NCBI RefSeq assembly: GCF_003971065.1
Contig: NZ_RYDV01000002.1
Coordinates: forward strand, 186,001 to 250,000
From: Candidimonas sp. SYP-B2681
GTDB lineage: Bacteria; Pseudomonadota; Gammaproteobacteria; Burkholderiales; Burkholderiaceae_B
Length of the DNA stretch: 64,000 bases
Direction: 5' to 3'
The position numbers and the translations under genes were made by a program. Of the stretch, positions 1 to 7,788 are shown piece by piece. The notes below the pieces were generated by a model. That model did not search any database, was not told the origin of the DNA, and worked only from the letters and a program-made list of their open reading frames with translations. Each line of letters starts with the position of its first letter. The stretch's first letter is position 1.

Positions 1-1
1 G

Positions 2-781
2 GAATTAAGCAAGCAGGGCCGGGTGATCGTCGCACGCCTGAATCGTCCCGAAAAAAAGAACGCGCAAAGCGAAGAAATGCTGGAGACGCTGGTCGATGCG
101 TTGAGGTCCGCGAACGAAGACCCCGAGGTAAGCTGCTTTGTGCTGACCGGCGCCGGCGATGCCTTCTGTTCCGGGGGCGACCTGGGTCGACGTTCCAACG
201 AACTTGCCGCCGTCCCGACACCGCTGGATCGCATGGACAGGCTTCATGCGATCACGCACCGGGTCGCCCGGGCGGTAGAAGAATTCGAGAAGCCGCTGAT
301 TGCCGCGGTAAACGGGGCCGCCGTAGGCGCCGGCATGGATTTGTCATTGATGTGCGACATCCGGTTTGCCGCAAAATCAGCCCGTTTTGCGGAGTCTTAT
401 ATCCGGGTGGGCCTTATACCGGGTAATGGCGGCTGTTATTTCCTGCCGCGTATCGTCGGTATAGCCAAAGCGCTCGAACTTCTCTGGACGGGCGAGTTCC
501 TGTCGGCCGATGAGGCACTCGAATTGGGTATCGTTACCCGCGTCTACGACGACGAGCAACTCATGACCGAAACGTTGGCCTTTGCCGAGCGCCTAGCCGA
601 GGGTCCGCCGATTCAGCAGCGTGAAATCAAGAAGCTTCTGTATCAGTCGTTGAACACCGATCTGCGCACTAGCCTGCGTGCAGTATCGGCGCATATGGCG
701 GTCGTGCAATCGACCGACGATTATAAAGAGGCGATTTCGGCGTTCAAAGAGCGCCGAAAGCCTATTTTTAAAGGACGTTAG
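2..781 (+). CDS. Enoyl-CoA hydratase/isomerase (crotonase) family protein, 5'-truncated by window edge
   Basis: Crotonase-fold enzyme acting on acyl-CoA thioesters (hydration, isomerisation or related chemistry). The frame is open to the left edge and reads ELSKQGRVIVARLNRPEKKN, so the true start lies outside the window; the GTG at 23 is internal. The oxyanion-hole regions are visible: GAGDAFCSGGDL, and NGAAVGAGMDLSLMCDIRFA about 60 residues later. The C-terminus AISAFKERRKPIFKGR is typical of the family and ends at TAG 779-781. About 259 residues are present, close to full length. The exact substrate cannot be told. The next in-frame codons after the stop encode a Bug-receptor tail, so the 3' flank is rearranged. 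Confidence 0.9.
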   Translation, partial: ELSKQGRVIVARLNRPEKKNAQSEEMLETLVDALRSANEDPEVSCFVLTGAGDAFCSGGDLGRRSNELAAVPTPLDRMDRLHAITHRVARAVEEFEKPLIAAVNGAAVGAGMDLSLMCDIRFAAKSARFAESYIRVGLIPGNGGCYFLPRIVGIAKALELLWTGEFLSADEALELGIVTRVYDDEQLMTETLAFAERLAEGPPIQQREIKKLLYQSLNTDLRTSLRAVSAHMAVVQSTDDYKEAISAFKERRKPIFKGR

Positions 782-913
782 CAGAAAGACCATGGAATTC
801 CGGAAGTGCGTGATCACTTCCTACAGCAGGGCGCCGTGCCGAATCTGATGACCACGCAAGAAATGGGCCAATATATTGCGGACGAATACAAACGATGGGG
901 CGGCCTCATCCAG
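782..913 (+). pseudogene. C-terminal remnant of a Bug/TctC-type receptor gene
   Basis: Immediately after the crotonase stop and in the same frame, the translation reads DHGIPEVRDHFLQQGAVPN, then a TTQEMGQYIADEYKRWGGLI segment. This is the usual last helix region of Bug receptors (PEVRD..., then ...EYxRWGxxI). The preceding ~270 residues and the signal peptide are missing, and no start codon with a ribosome-binding site precedes it. I read it as a gene remnant joined to the crotonase gene by deletion. A similar truncation occurs at 49136-49864. Confidence 0.7.
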
Positions 914-1099
914 CACGAGCGCCCCAATCAAACCGGACGGTCGTCTGCCCGCCCATCCTGCTCCTGTGGAGCATTCCGCCGCGAGGGCCTCAAGGTGCCT
1001 AGGACCTGCTACGGTGAACGACGCTCCGGCGCTCGACGCAGCCGACTGGCGTAACCGTGATCGGCACGTCCAATTCAGCCGGCCCTCGCAATAGGCAGA

Positions 1100-1211
1100 T
1101 CGACAGACTTTTGTTCAATTCGGTTGGGTAAGCGAGACAGTTAAGGGTACGTCGACAGACTTCGACTCATTTTTCGATTAAACCTAGCCGTATGAATAAA
1201 TCGACAGACTT
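1100..1211 (+). repeat. Three spaced direct repeats TCGACAGACTT
   Basis: The 11-mer TCGACAGACTT occurs at 1100-1110, 1152-1162 and 1201-1211, all in the same orientation and 49-52 bp apart. It sits in a strip of about 660 bp that codes for nothing intact. Regularly spaced short direct repeats of this kind are seen at ends of Tn7/Tn5053-type transposons, where they bind the transposase; they can also be regulator sites. I found no transposase gene nearby and no fourth copy. The meaning is open. Confidence 0.6.
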
Positions 1212-1301
1212 TATTTCCGCTCTTCAATACGGAGATTGGACTTCGCCGACCGAATAGAATAGGGCTGCGGTACAAAGCGCCTGCAAGGCCGATGCCCCCA
1301 T

Positions 1302-1448
1302 ATGCGCAGGCGCGCCGATGGCTACATTGTGAATATCGCCAGCGATTTGGTGGAACACCCCGTCGTGCCCTACCATGTCATCGCCAGCGCCAAGGCGACG
1401 CTGATCGGCTTCAGCCGGCACCTGAGCGCCGAGCTTAGGGCCGTCGGG
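1302..1448 (+). pseudogene. Internal fragment of a short-chain dehydrogenase/reductase
   Basis: The segment reads GYIVNIASDLVEHPVV, then PYHVIASAKATLIGFSRHL and SAELRAVG. This matches the beta5/alphaF region of SDRs (usual form YHDYASAKAALIGFSRNLAAEL). There is no Rossmann glycine motif upstream and no C-terminus. The catalytic Tyr of YxxxK is Ile here (IASAK), so even the surviving part could not be active. The open frame runs on into the next real gene at 1593, but that is chance continuity, not a fusion protein. Confidence 0.65.
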
Positions 1449-1592
1449 CATATGCATAAGCTGTGTCGCACCGGGCCGGTGATGTTTCCGGCTTCCGACT
1501 GGAGTCGCTTCATGACCGGGGCTGGTGCTGTATGTGGACCGTGGCTTGGTAATGGGTTGATCTTGAAAAAGCAGGATGAGGGAAGGCAAGTA

Positions 1593-2198
1593 ATGGATAT
1601 CGTATTGAGCGTTTTCGTGGTCGCCGTCATATGGCGGATTTTGTGCGTGCAGTACCAGCGCGGGCGTATCGCTTTGCTGGGCAGCCATCTGTCCGGCTTG
1701 CAGCTTGAGCGCCACATGGAAACGCTCACTCAGGGGTATACCCGGGCCATCAGCGCAGACACCGAATCGCGGCAGCTGCAGGTGCTGGAAACCTTTGCGC
1801 AGACCGAACACGCCGTTGCCGCGCAAGTGCGCACCCTGGCGGATTCCATGCAAAAGGAAGGGGAACAGGCCGCCGGCATGGGCGTGCTGCGCGCTTGCGT
1901 GCCGCATATAGAACGCTTTCGGCCTGCGCTGACACGCGACTTACGCAGACTGCTGCAGATTCATGCCGATGGCCTGCGTCATGTGGTCGACAACGAAAAG
2001 AACTTGGAACCCAAAGACCGCGCTTTCTGTCTGTTGGCCGAACTGTATTTGTTCCAGCACAGTTGCCACTGGTACTGCAAATCACGCGGCGTTGCCGACG
2101 CCCGGCTCATGCTGCGCCACAAGGTCGACTATCAGAAAGTATTGGATTCGGTCTCTGATGTCACCCGTCCGGCTTACTTGAAATGGTTGGGCGGCTAA
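1593..2198 (+). CDS. Conserved hypothetical protein, single N-terminal membrane segment
   Basis: A 201-residue protein I do not recognise by function. Residues 2-15 (DIVLSVFVVAVIWR) form one hydrophobic segment, probably a membrane anchor. The rest is helical and charged, with Q/E-rich stretches around residues 40-90 and a Cys/His-containing part near 155-170 (FQHSCHWYCKSRG). The start ATG at 1593 is chosen because GAGGGAAGG lies just upstream at good spacing and because the frame before it encodes an unrelated SDR remnant. It stands alone; the next gene has its own promoter-like element and riboswitch. Confidence 0.75.
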   Translation: MDIVLSVFVVAVIWRILCVQYQRGRIALLGSHLSGLQLERHMETLTQGYTRAISADTESRQLQVLETFAQTEHAVAAQVRTLADSMQKEGEQAAGMGVLRACVPHIERFRPALTRDLRRLLQIHADGLRHVVDNEKNLEPKDRAFCLLAELYLFQHSCHWYCKSRGVADARLMLRHKVDYQKVLDSVSDVTRPAYLKWLGG

Positions 2199-2218
2199 GG
2201 TGAGCGGTGAGCATCGCG

Positions 2219-2276
2219 TATAATTCCGGCTTGCTTTCCATGGGTTCCCTAACCCCATCCATTAAAAAGGTTCTCT
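2219..2276 (+). promoter_or_regulatory. preQ1-I riboswitch with upstream -10 box
   Basis: A perfect TATAAT at 2219-2224 is followed by a short leader that folds as a preQ1-I aptamer. Stem P1 is ATGGG 2240-2244 with CCCAT 2254-2258. The loop is TTCCCTAAC. An A-rich tail ATTAAAAAGG at 2261-2270 lets its AGG (2268-2270) pair with CCT 2248-2250 to form the pseudoknot P2. That AGG is also the Shine-Dalgarno, 6 nt before the ATG at 2277, so ligand binding would hide the ribosome site. This class is known to control queuosine genes, and the gene that follows is a queuosine-precursor transporter. No good -35 is seen. Confidence 0.75.
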
Positions 2277-2975
2277 ATGACGCCCGTATCCGTCCCGCAG
2301 TCGCGGGTGCAGTTCTATCTTGCGCTGTTGGTGGCGTTTCACGTCCTCATCATCATCGCCAGCAATTATCTGGTGCAGTTGCCCATTGATCTTTTCGGGT
2401 TTCATAGCACCTGGGGCGCGTTCAGCTTTCCCTTGATTTTCCTGGCCACCGATCTGACGGTGCGGCTGATCGGCAAGACCGAGGCGCGCAGGGTGATTGC
2501 GCGGGCCATGATTCCGGCGCTGATTGTTTCTTATATTGTGTCGGTGCTCTTTCATGAAGGCCGTTTCAACGGCTTGGGCGCGCTCGGCGAGCTCAACGCA
2601 TTTGTGTTCCGCATCGCTTTTGCCAGCTTCGCCGCTTATGTGCTGGGCCAGTTGCTCGACGTGCAGGTATTCGACCGCATGCGTCGCAATTACGCGCAAT
2701 GGTGGATTGCCCCGGCGGCAGCGTCGGTATTCGGGCAGGCGCTCGATACCGCCGCCTTCTTTAGCATCGCCTTCTGGCGCAGCAGCAATCCTTTCATGGC
2801 CGCCAACTGGGGCGAAATTGCCTTGGTGGATTATGTTATCAAGCTGGCCGTCAGCCTGTTGCTGTTCGTTCCCATGTACGGCGTAGCGCTGAATGCGATT
2901 GTACGTAGTATGAAACGCCGCGAGGCGTTGGCGGCCGTGGGACTCTCCCCGCAACATATGCGCAGCCGTGGGTAA
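2277..2975 (+). CDS. yhhQ: Queuosine precursor transporter, YhhQ/VUT family
   Basis: A 232-residue inner-membrane protein of the vitamin-uptake-transporter-like family (COG1738), which imports 7-cyano-7-deazaguanine (preQ0) or preQ1 for queuosine tRNA modification. About six hydrophobic segments can be traced (residues ~12-35, 44-62, 75-95, 105-128, 148-165, 185-215). Family landmarks are FSFPLIFLATDLTVRLIGKTEARR near 50-72 and SVFGQALDTAAFFSIAFW near 150-166. The start at 2277 is fixed by the leader: AAGG 6 nt upstream doubles as the switching part of the preQ1 riboswitch. It is monocistronic here; no queCDE genes are in the window, which fits a salvage role. Confidence 0.9.
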   Translation: MTPVSVPQSRVQFYLALLVAFHVLIIIASNYLVQLPIDLFGFHSTWGAFSFPLIFLATDLTVRLIGKTEARRVIARAMIPALIVSYIVSVLFHEGRFNGLGALGELNAFVFRIAFASFAAYVLGQLLDVQVFDRMRRNYAQWWIAPAAASVFGQALDTAAFFSIAFWRSSNPFMAANWGEIALVDYVIKLAVSLLLFVPMYGVALNAIVRSMKRREALAAVGLSPQHMRSRG

Positions 2976-3118
2976 GCGGGTCCAGCCACTTGGCGGAGCC
3001 CATCGTCGGTTGTCGAGTTGCAGAAGCGGTGGCCGGACTGTAAGCCAGTTTGGAGTTGTACTGGCTCGGGTGTGTCAACGAAGGCAGGGCACAACTGCCT
3101 CCGCGTCCGGTCGTGCGG

Positions 3119-3895
3119 TCAGTCGATCAAGAAGTCGACCAACGCCTCGCAAAACAAGTCCGGCACTTCATTCGCTGCAATATGGGCGGCTGGCAGCTGG
3201 CGAAGCTGGGCGCCACGGATGCGCTCGGCAATGGCTTGCCCTGCGGCATGGGGCGTTGAGACATCACGTGCGCCAGTCAATACTAGCGTGGGGACTTGTA
3301 TACGAGGCAACTGCTCAGTCAGTGCCATATCGCGGATGGCTGCGCAGCATCCGGTATATCCCTCAGGCGACAACTTAAGAAATCGATTACGCACCTCTTG
3401 CAAGGTCGCATCATTCTGCTCTACGTATTCGGGTGTGAAAAAGCGCGACATAGCCATGTCAGCGATAGCGGCCAAGCCTTGTGCGCGCACGGTGTCCATG
3501 CGTTGCTGCCAGGCTTGTGGGTCCATATTCGTAGAAGTGTTGCAAAGCACTAGGCGCCGCAAGCGTTGAGGTTGGTTAACGGCATAGGCCATGGCCATCA
3601 TTGCGCCCAGCGACACGCCGCATAGGTCAAATTGCTTCAAATCCGCAGCGGTTGCTACGGCCTCAATGTCCCCGGCCAACTGATCCAATGTGTAGTCGGC
3701 ACGAGGGGCATCGGACTGGCCGTGGCCGCGCGTATCCATGCGGATCAGTCGGAAATTCTGGGTGAGCTGTGGCAGGATGACATCCCAGACGGTGTGGTCG
3801 GTGCCGATCGAGTTACATAAAAACAAGGCAGGTTTGCCGGCATCGCCGTCGCTGCGCCACGCGATGCGCACACCGCCACTTAATACGTATTCCAT
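3119..3895 (-). CDS. pcaD: Alpha/beta hydrolase, 3-oxoadipate enol-lactonase type
   Basis: A 258-residue cytoplasmic alpha/beta hydrolase resembling PcaD/CatD, which opens 3-oxoadipate enol-lactone to 3-oxoadipate. The nucleophile elbow GVSLGAMMA puts Ser95 as nucleophile. The acid is the Asp of TGARDVSTP, and the His lies in PAAHIAANEVP. The oxyanion region is LCNSIGTDHTVWD, and DTRGHGQSDAP is typical of PcaD. It is transcribed downstream of a LysR gene on the same strand. A muconate-cycloisomerase-like gene in the divergent operon supports an aromatic-acid (beta-ketoadipate-like) role. The substrate may differ from classical PcaD, since catC and pcaIJ are absent nearby. Confidence 0.8.
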   Translation of the reverse strand: MEYVLSGGVRIAWRSDGDAGKPALFLCNSIGTDHTVWDVILPQLTQNFRLIRMDTRGHGQSDAPRADYTLDQLAGDIEAVATAADLKQFDLCGVSLGAMMAMAYAVNQPQRLRRLVLCNTSTNMDPQAWQQRMDTVRAQGLAAIADMAMSRFFTPEYVEQNDATLQEVRNRFLKLSPEGYTGCCAAIRDMALTEQLPRIQVPTLVLTGARDVSTPHAAGQAIAERIRGAQLRQLPAAHIAANEVPDLFCEALVDFLID

Positions 3896-3958
3896 ATGCT
3901 TGATGTTTCCAAAAAAATTAAGAGTGCTTTTTAATGGTACCTGAAGCCGATCGCATCT

Positions 3959-4855
3959 TCAGGTCATGGCGGGCTGCCGGCGCTGCGCCACGCTTTTCTT
4001 GATTTCGACCGCGAACTCCTTGGCGGCGGCCAAGTGAAATCGCTCGCGCGACCAGACCAGGGCTGCGGTGCGCACAACCTCGGGTGTGGAAATAGGAATG
4101 GCGCGAAGGTTCGGTAGCGGCAACACGGCGCCCTCAAACAGAATGCAGGCCAGATCGCTCTTGGCCACCATCAGCTGCATGGTCTCGATCGAATCGAGCT
4201 CCATGCATACACCGTCTTCAAAGTAGCGCCTTAAGTGCCGATCGATGAGCTGGCGGGAGGCGTATTGCTTGGACTGCAAGGCAATTTTAAGGGTAGACAA
4301 ATTGCGTCCGTGCACGGACTTGTGATCAGCGAGCGGATGATCCTTGCTCACCAATAAGATAAGGCGTTCAGAGAACAGTGGTTCGGTTTTGAGGCCGGGC
4401 GTCTCGGACATCGTGAAAGCCAGGCCTAGGTCCAGGGAGCCCTCAAGCACGCGTTGTGCAATCTGAGTGGCGGGCAAATCTTCGATCTGAAGGCGTATGC
4501 CGGGATATTTATTGGTGAAATCCAGTATGGCTTGCGGCAACAAGGAGTTGGTGTAGGTCGTGATGACGCCAACGCGCAGCTCACCCCGCTGAAGGCCGCT
4601 TAGCGACTGAAGGGCTAGGCGGCCATCTTCAAGATCGCGCAGGGCGCGCGACGCGAAACCCACAAACATGCGGCCGGCTTGCGTGAGCTGGATTTGGCGG
4701 CCGACCCGGTCAAAGAGGGGCGTGCCCAGTTCCTCTTCCAGCTGTCGTAGTTGGTGCGATAGTGTGGACTGGGTGATATGTAGGTCTTTGGCCGCGCGCG
4801 TAACGTGCTCCTGGCGTGCCACCTCGAGAAAGTAGCGTAACTGTCGTAGTTCCAT
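3959..4855 (-). CDS. LysR-family transcriptional regulator
   Basis: A 298-residue LysR regulator of the CynR/CbbR-like branch. The N-terminal winged helix-turn-helix spans residues 1-60 (MELRQLRYFLEVARQEHVTR, then QSTLSHQLRQLEEELGTPLF). The effector-binding type-2 periplasmic-like domain follows from about 90 to 290 (ELRVGVITTYTNSLLPQAIL). It diverges from the Bug/YciI/cycloisomerase operon across a 120-bp gap and lies just upstream of the enol-lactonase on its own strand, so it probably governs both units in response to a pathway intermediate. The divergent gap contains a TATAAT at 4938-4943 and a small repeat ATGG/CCAT around 4942-4957. Confidence 0.88.
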   Translation of the reverse strand: MELRQLRYFLEVARQEHVTRAAKDLHITQSTLSHQLRQLEEELGTPLFDRVGRQIQLTQAGRMFVGFASRALRDLEDGRLALQSLSGLQRGELRVGVITTYTNSLLPQAILDFTNKYPGIRLQIEDLPATQIAQRVLEGSLDLGLAFTMSETPGLKTEPLFSERLILLVSKDHPLADHKSVHGRNLSTLKIALQSKQYASRQLIDRHLRRYFEDGVCMELDSIETMQLMVAKSDLACILFEGAVLPLPNLRAIPISTPEVVRTAALVWSRERFHLAAAKEFAVEIKKSVAQRRQPAMT

Positions 4856-4975
4856 GGGTCTCCTTCATTTTCAACCAATCGATAATAACGAACGGTTTGA
4901 GCTTTCTAAATCATTATACGCATGTGGTATGGGTCCCTATAATGGTTTTAAATCCATACAAGCAGGAGACCTGTA

Positions 4976-5944
4976 ATGAAAAAGTTTATTCGACGCACCG
5001 CAGTCCTAAGTGCCGCGCTGGCTTTCTCCGCAACCGCCTTGGCGGCCTATCCCGACAAACCCATTAAGCTGCTGGTTCACTTCCCCGCAGGCTCTTCTAC
5101 AGACGTCATTGCGCGAACGCTGGCTCAAGGGGCGGGTGAGGTGTTGGGTCAGCCGATTGTGATTCATAACAAGCCGGGGGCTGACGGCTCCATTGCGGCA
5201 CAAGAGGCACAACGTTCGGCACCCGATGGCTATACCCTATTTATTGCCACGAACAGCCCTATGTCCGGCGTGCCGGTGATTCGCAAGAAAGCGCCATACG
5301 ACCCGGTCAACGACTTTACGCCCATCACAGACATCGGTCGCTATTCGTTCTTCTTGTATACCCGTGCCGAAACACCGGGTAACAACCTCCAGGAATTCGT
5401 CGATTACGCCAAGAAGAATCCAGGCACCTTGACCTATGGCTCGGGAAACATCACGGGGTTGCTGTCGTTTGCTCACGTCGCGAACGCAAACAAGCTCGAA
5501 ATACTGAATGTGCCTTATAAAGGCGAGCCGCCGGGCATCACCGATATGTTGGGCGGTCATATCGACGCCATGGTTGCCACTTCGGGTACCGGCATGCCGC
5601 ATGTCCAGACCGGCAAATTCAAGGTCCACGCCACCGTGCTGCCCAAGCGTAGCCTGAACGCCCCCGACGTGCCGACGATGGCAGAAGCCGGCATCGAGAA
5701 CTTTCCGATTGCGCCTTGGTTGGGGCTGTTCGGACCGGCAGGCATGCCAGCCGACGTCGTGGCTAAGGTGAACGAGGCGTTTACTAAGGCAATGGAGGAC
5801 CCAAAAGTGAAGGAATTCATGACGGCTCAGGACTTTATGCTGACGCCTTCCACCCCCGAAGCCTTGAGCGACTTGGTTAAAGAGCAATTGGAGAGCCACA
5901 GGACATTGCTGCGTATTACCAACCTTGCTGGCACCATTGATTAA
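4976..5944 (+). CDS. Bug-family (TctC-like) periplasmic solute receptor
   Basis: A 322-residue extracytoplasmic receptor that would bind a carboxylate-type ligand. The signal peptide is MKKFIRRTAVLSAALAFSAT plus ALA, mature from AYPDKP. Landmarks are HFPAGSSTDVIARTLAQ near 35-51, HNKPGADGSIAAQ near 62-74, NVPYKGEPPGITDMLGGHID near 180 and VPTMAEAGIENFP near 232. The start has GCAGGAGACCTGTA upstream. It is the first gene of an operon with a YciI-like protein (12-bp gap) and a cycloisomerase, so the ligand is probably the substrate of that pathway. No TctA/B genes accompany it. Confidence 0.9.
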   Translation: MKKFIRRTAVLSAALAFSATALAAYPDKPIKLLVHFPAGSSTDVIARTLAQGAGEVLGQPIVIHNKPGADGSIAAQEAQRSAPDGYTLFIATNSPMSGVPVIRKKAPYDPVNDFTPITDIGRYSFFLYTRAETPGNNLQEFVDYAKKNPGTLTYGSGNITGLLSFAHVANANKLEILNVPYKGEPPGITDMLGGHIDAMVATSGTGMPHVQTGKFKVHATVLPKRSLNAPDVPTMAEAGIENFPIAPWLGLFGPAGMPADVVAKVNEAFTKAMEDPKVKEFMTAQDFMLTPSTPEALSDLVKEQLESHRTLLRITNLAGTID

Positions 5945-5956
5945 GTTGGAAAGATC

Positions 5957-6265
5957 ATGACGTATTTCATCGAAACCTTTGATAAACCCAGCCACCAGGC
6001 GCGACGCCAGGAGCTGCGCCCCGCCCATCTGGACTTTTTGCAGAACAATGCCCACCGCCTGCTTGCGTGTGGCGCGAAGCTACATGAGGATGGTAAAGAC
6101 CAGGGCGGCGGCGTGTACATCATCACGGCCGAGAACGAGCAAGAGGCGCGCGCCTTCATCGAGGCTGACCCCTTCTATCAGGGCGACCTTTTCGCCGAGG
6201 TGCGCATCACCCGCTGGCGTAAGGCCTATGTCGACGGCAAGAGCTTTTTGCAGGTGGCGTCATGA
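5957..6265 (+). CDS. YciI-like (YCII superfamily) small enzyme
   Basis: A 102-residue protein of the YCII superfamily, a ferredoxin-like alpha+beta fold related to muconolactone isomerase. Typical features are LRPAHLDFLQNNA with the conserved His near residue 24, LLACGAKLHEDG, GGGVYIITAENEQEARAFIEADPF and ITRWRKAYVDG near the end. It lies between the Bug gene and the cycloisomerase and overlaps the latter by 4 bp (ATGA), which suggests translational coupling. Its position suggests an isomerase or elimination step on the cycloisomerase product. That is inference; some YCII proteins in chlorophenol pathways are dehydrochlorinases. A truncated second copy lies at 7789-7992. Confidence 0.82.
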   Translation: MTYFIETFDKPSHQARRQELRPAHLDFLQNNAHRLLACGAKLHEDGKDQGGGVYIITAENEQEARAFIEADPFYQGDLFAEVRITRWRKAYVDGKSFLQVAS

Positions 6266-7368
6266 AGATCGCCTCGATTGAGACATTCATTATTGACTTG
6301 CCGGTGGCGCGGCCTCACAAGCTGTCCATGGCCACTATTAACGCGCACAGTCAGGTGATCGTAAGAATTCGCACGGAAAGCGGGGTTGAGGGCCTGGGCG
6401 AAATTGCAATCATCCCCCATTACGGGGAAGAGGCGCCGGGCGCCATCAAGTCTCTCATTGATGAGTGCTTAACGCCTTATCTGAAGGGCTACGATGCGCG
6501 CGAATTTGGTCGGATCGTGCAGCGCATGGATCAAATCATCAAAGGCAACGCCTATGCGAAAGCCGGCATCGAGATGGCGTGCGTGGACGCGACAGCCCGC
6601 GTGCTGGGTGTGCCGGCGCATCAACTCTTTGGCGGTAAAGTGCACGACACAATTCCCCTCTTGTGGGTGCTCGGTAATGGCGTTATCGAAAAAGACGTCG
6701 AGGAAGCACAGCGCAAGCTCGATGCCAAGCAGTACCGTTTGTTCCTGGTCAAGATCGGCAGTGGCGATCCAAAGGAAAACGTTAAGCGGGCGCTTGCGGT
6801 AAAAAACGCGCTTGGCGACCAGGCAAGTGTGCGGGTCGACATCAACCAAGGCTGGGATGAGGCAATGGCGACCTGGGGCATCGCGCAGCTCGAGGCGGGC
6901 GGTATCGACGTCATCGAGCAACCCTTGCCGCGGCACGATCACGAAGGAATGCGCCGCCTGACTGAGCGGTTCGCGGTACCCATTATGGCCGATGAGGGCA
7001 TCAGTACGCCGGAGGAAGCTTTGCTGATTGCAAGCAAACGCGCAGCTGATGCATTCTCGGTCAAGGTCACCAAGCATGGCGGCATGGTGCGCACCAAAGA
7101 GGTGGCCGGCATCGCGCAGGCCGCCGGCATCAAGCTGTTTGGTGGAACCATGATCGAAGGGCAAATAGGTACCTCGGCCTATGCCCAGATTTTTTCGACG
7201 ATGCCCAATCTGACGCTAGGGGCGCAGCTTTTTGGTCCGCATTTGCTGACGGATGATATCGCGAGCGAAGTTATTACGTTCCGCGACTACGAGATGGTTG
7301 TACCCGATGCGCCGGGCTTTGGTACGCAGCTGGACGAAGACAAGCTACGGTTCTATACCCGAAAATAG
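6262..7368 (+). CDS. Muconate cycloisomerase-like enolase-superfamily enzyme
   Basis: A 368-residue member of the muconate-lactonizing subgroup of the enolase superfamily (Mg2+-dependent). The N-terminal capping domain is residues 1-125 and the TIM barrel 130-355. Metal ligands are Asp193 (RVDINQ), Glu219 (VIEQP) and Asp244 (MADEG), with Lys268 in the KVTKHGG strand. The second-strand motif, KxK in CatB, reads FLVKIG here, so only Lys164 of the pair remains and the first Lys is Leu162. The C-terminal LFGPHLLTDDI and PGFGTQLDEDKL match CatB closely. It shares an operon with the Bug and YciI-like genes and ends before a good terminator. It may be a variant cycloisomerase rather than classical CatB. 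Confidence 0.85.
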   Translation: MKIASIETFIIDLPVARPHKLSMATINAHSQVIVRIRTESGVEGLGEIAIIPHYGEEAPGAIKSLIDECLTPYLKGYDAREFGRIVQRMDQIIKGNAYAKAGIEMACVDATARVLGVPAHQLFGGKVHDTIPLLWVLGNGVIEKDVEEAQRKLDAKQYRLFLVKIGSGDPKENVKRALAVKNALGDQASVRVDINQGWDEAMATWGIAQLEAGGIDVIEQPLPRHDHEGMRRLTERFAVPIMADEGISTPEEALLIASKRAADAFSVKVTKHGGMVRTKEVAGIAQAAGIKLFGGTMIEGQIGTSAYAQIFSTMPNLTLGAQLFGPHLLTDDIASEVITFRDYEMVVPDAPGFGTQLDEDKLRFYTRK

Positions 7369-7392
7369 TCCAAAGTCAGCGCCAAACTTAAG

Positions 7393-7437
7393 AGGCCACA
7401 AGGACCGGCAAAAGAGCTGTCGTCTTTGTGGTCTTTT
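7393..7437 (+). terminator. Rho-independent terminator after the cycloisomerase operon
   Basis: AGGCCACAAGGAC at 7393-7405 pairs throughout with GTCTTTGTGGTCT at 7422-7434 (13 bp with two G-U pairs, 16-nt loop), followed by TTT. It lies 25 bp after the cycloisomerase stop. Confidence 0.75.
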
Positions 7438-7788
7438 GCATTGCGCTCTGTCTGGTTTTTCTGAACAGGTCCAACGCGACGTCATAGCTGGGTTCGGGCG
7501 TCTTGAATAAGTATTCCCCGTAGTGGAAGGATGCCAGCACGATGGTTTCGATGGCTACCGCCTTTCAATCTTGCGTTGGGAGCAGCTTATAAGCGTCCGC
7601 CGCCCACTTTGGAGACAGTTCGCACGCTGTGCGGTTTGATGAGGTCGCCGATGCACAGGTACCGTTAATAGTTCGAGTCGGCAGGCATCGGGATCCGACA
7701 TGTTCTCCATCGAATGCACTCGGGATAGGGCTGGAAGGTGATCCAGCCCTAAACCAAGCCAACTAACCGATCAATCGCGGTATCCGTG
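7438..7788. other. Intergenic strip without a recognisable gene; one hairpin
   Basis: About 350 bp between the operon terminator and a YciI remnant. Short open frames here show no family features. A compact hairpin, AGGGCTGG 7727-7734 with CCAGCCCT 7743-7750 (8-nt loop), could act as a transcription stop on either strand, but there is no T-tract. Confidence 0.5.

Noticed and set aside
1302-2198. Single 298-residue protein fusing an SDR with a hypothetical domain
   Set aside because: The SDR part lacks its N- and C-terminal halves and catalytic Tyr. A strong ribosome site and ATG at 1593 start the downstream gene; the joined frame is accidental.
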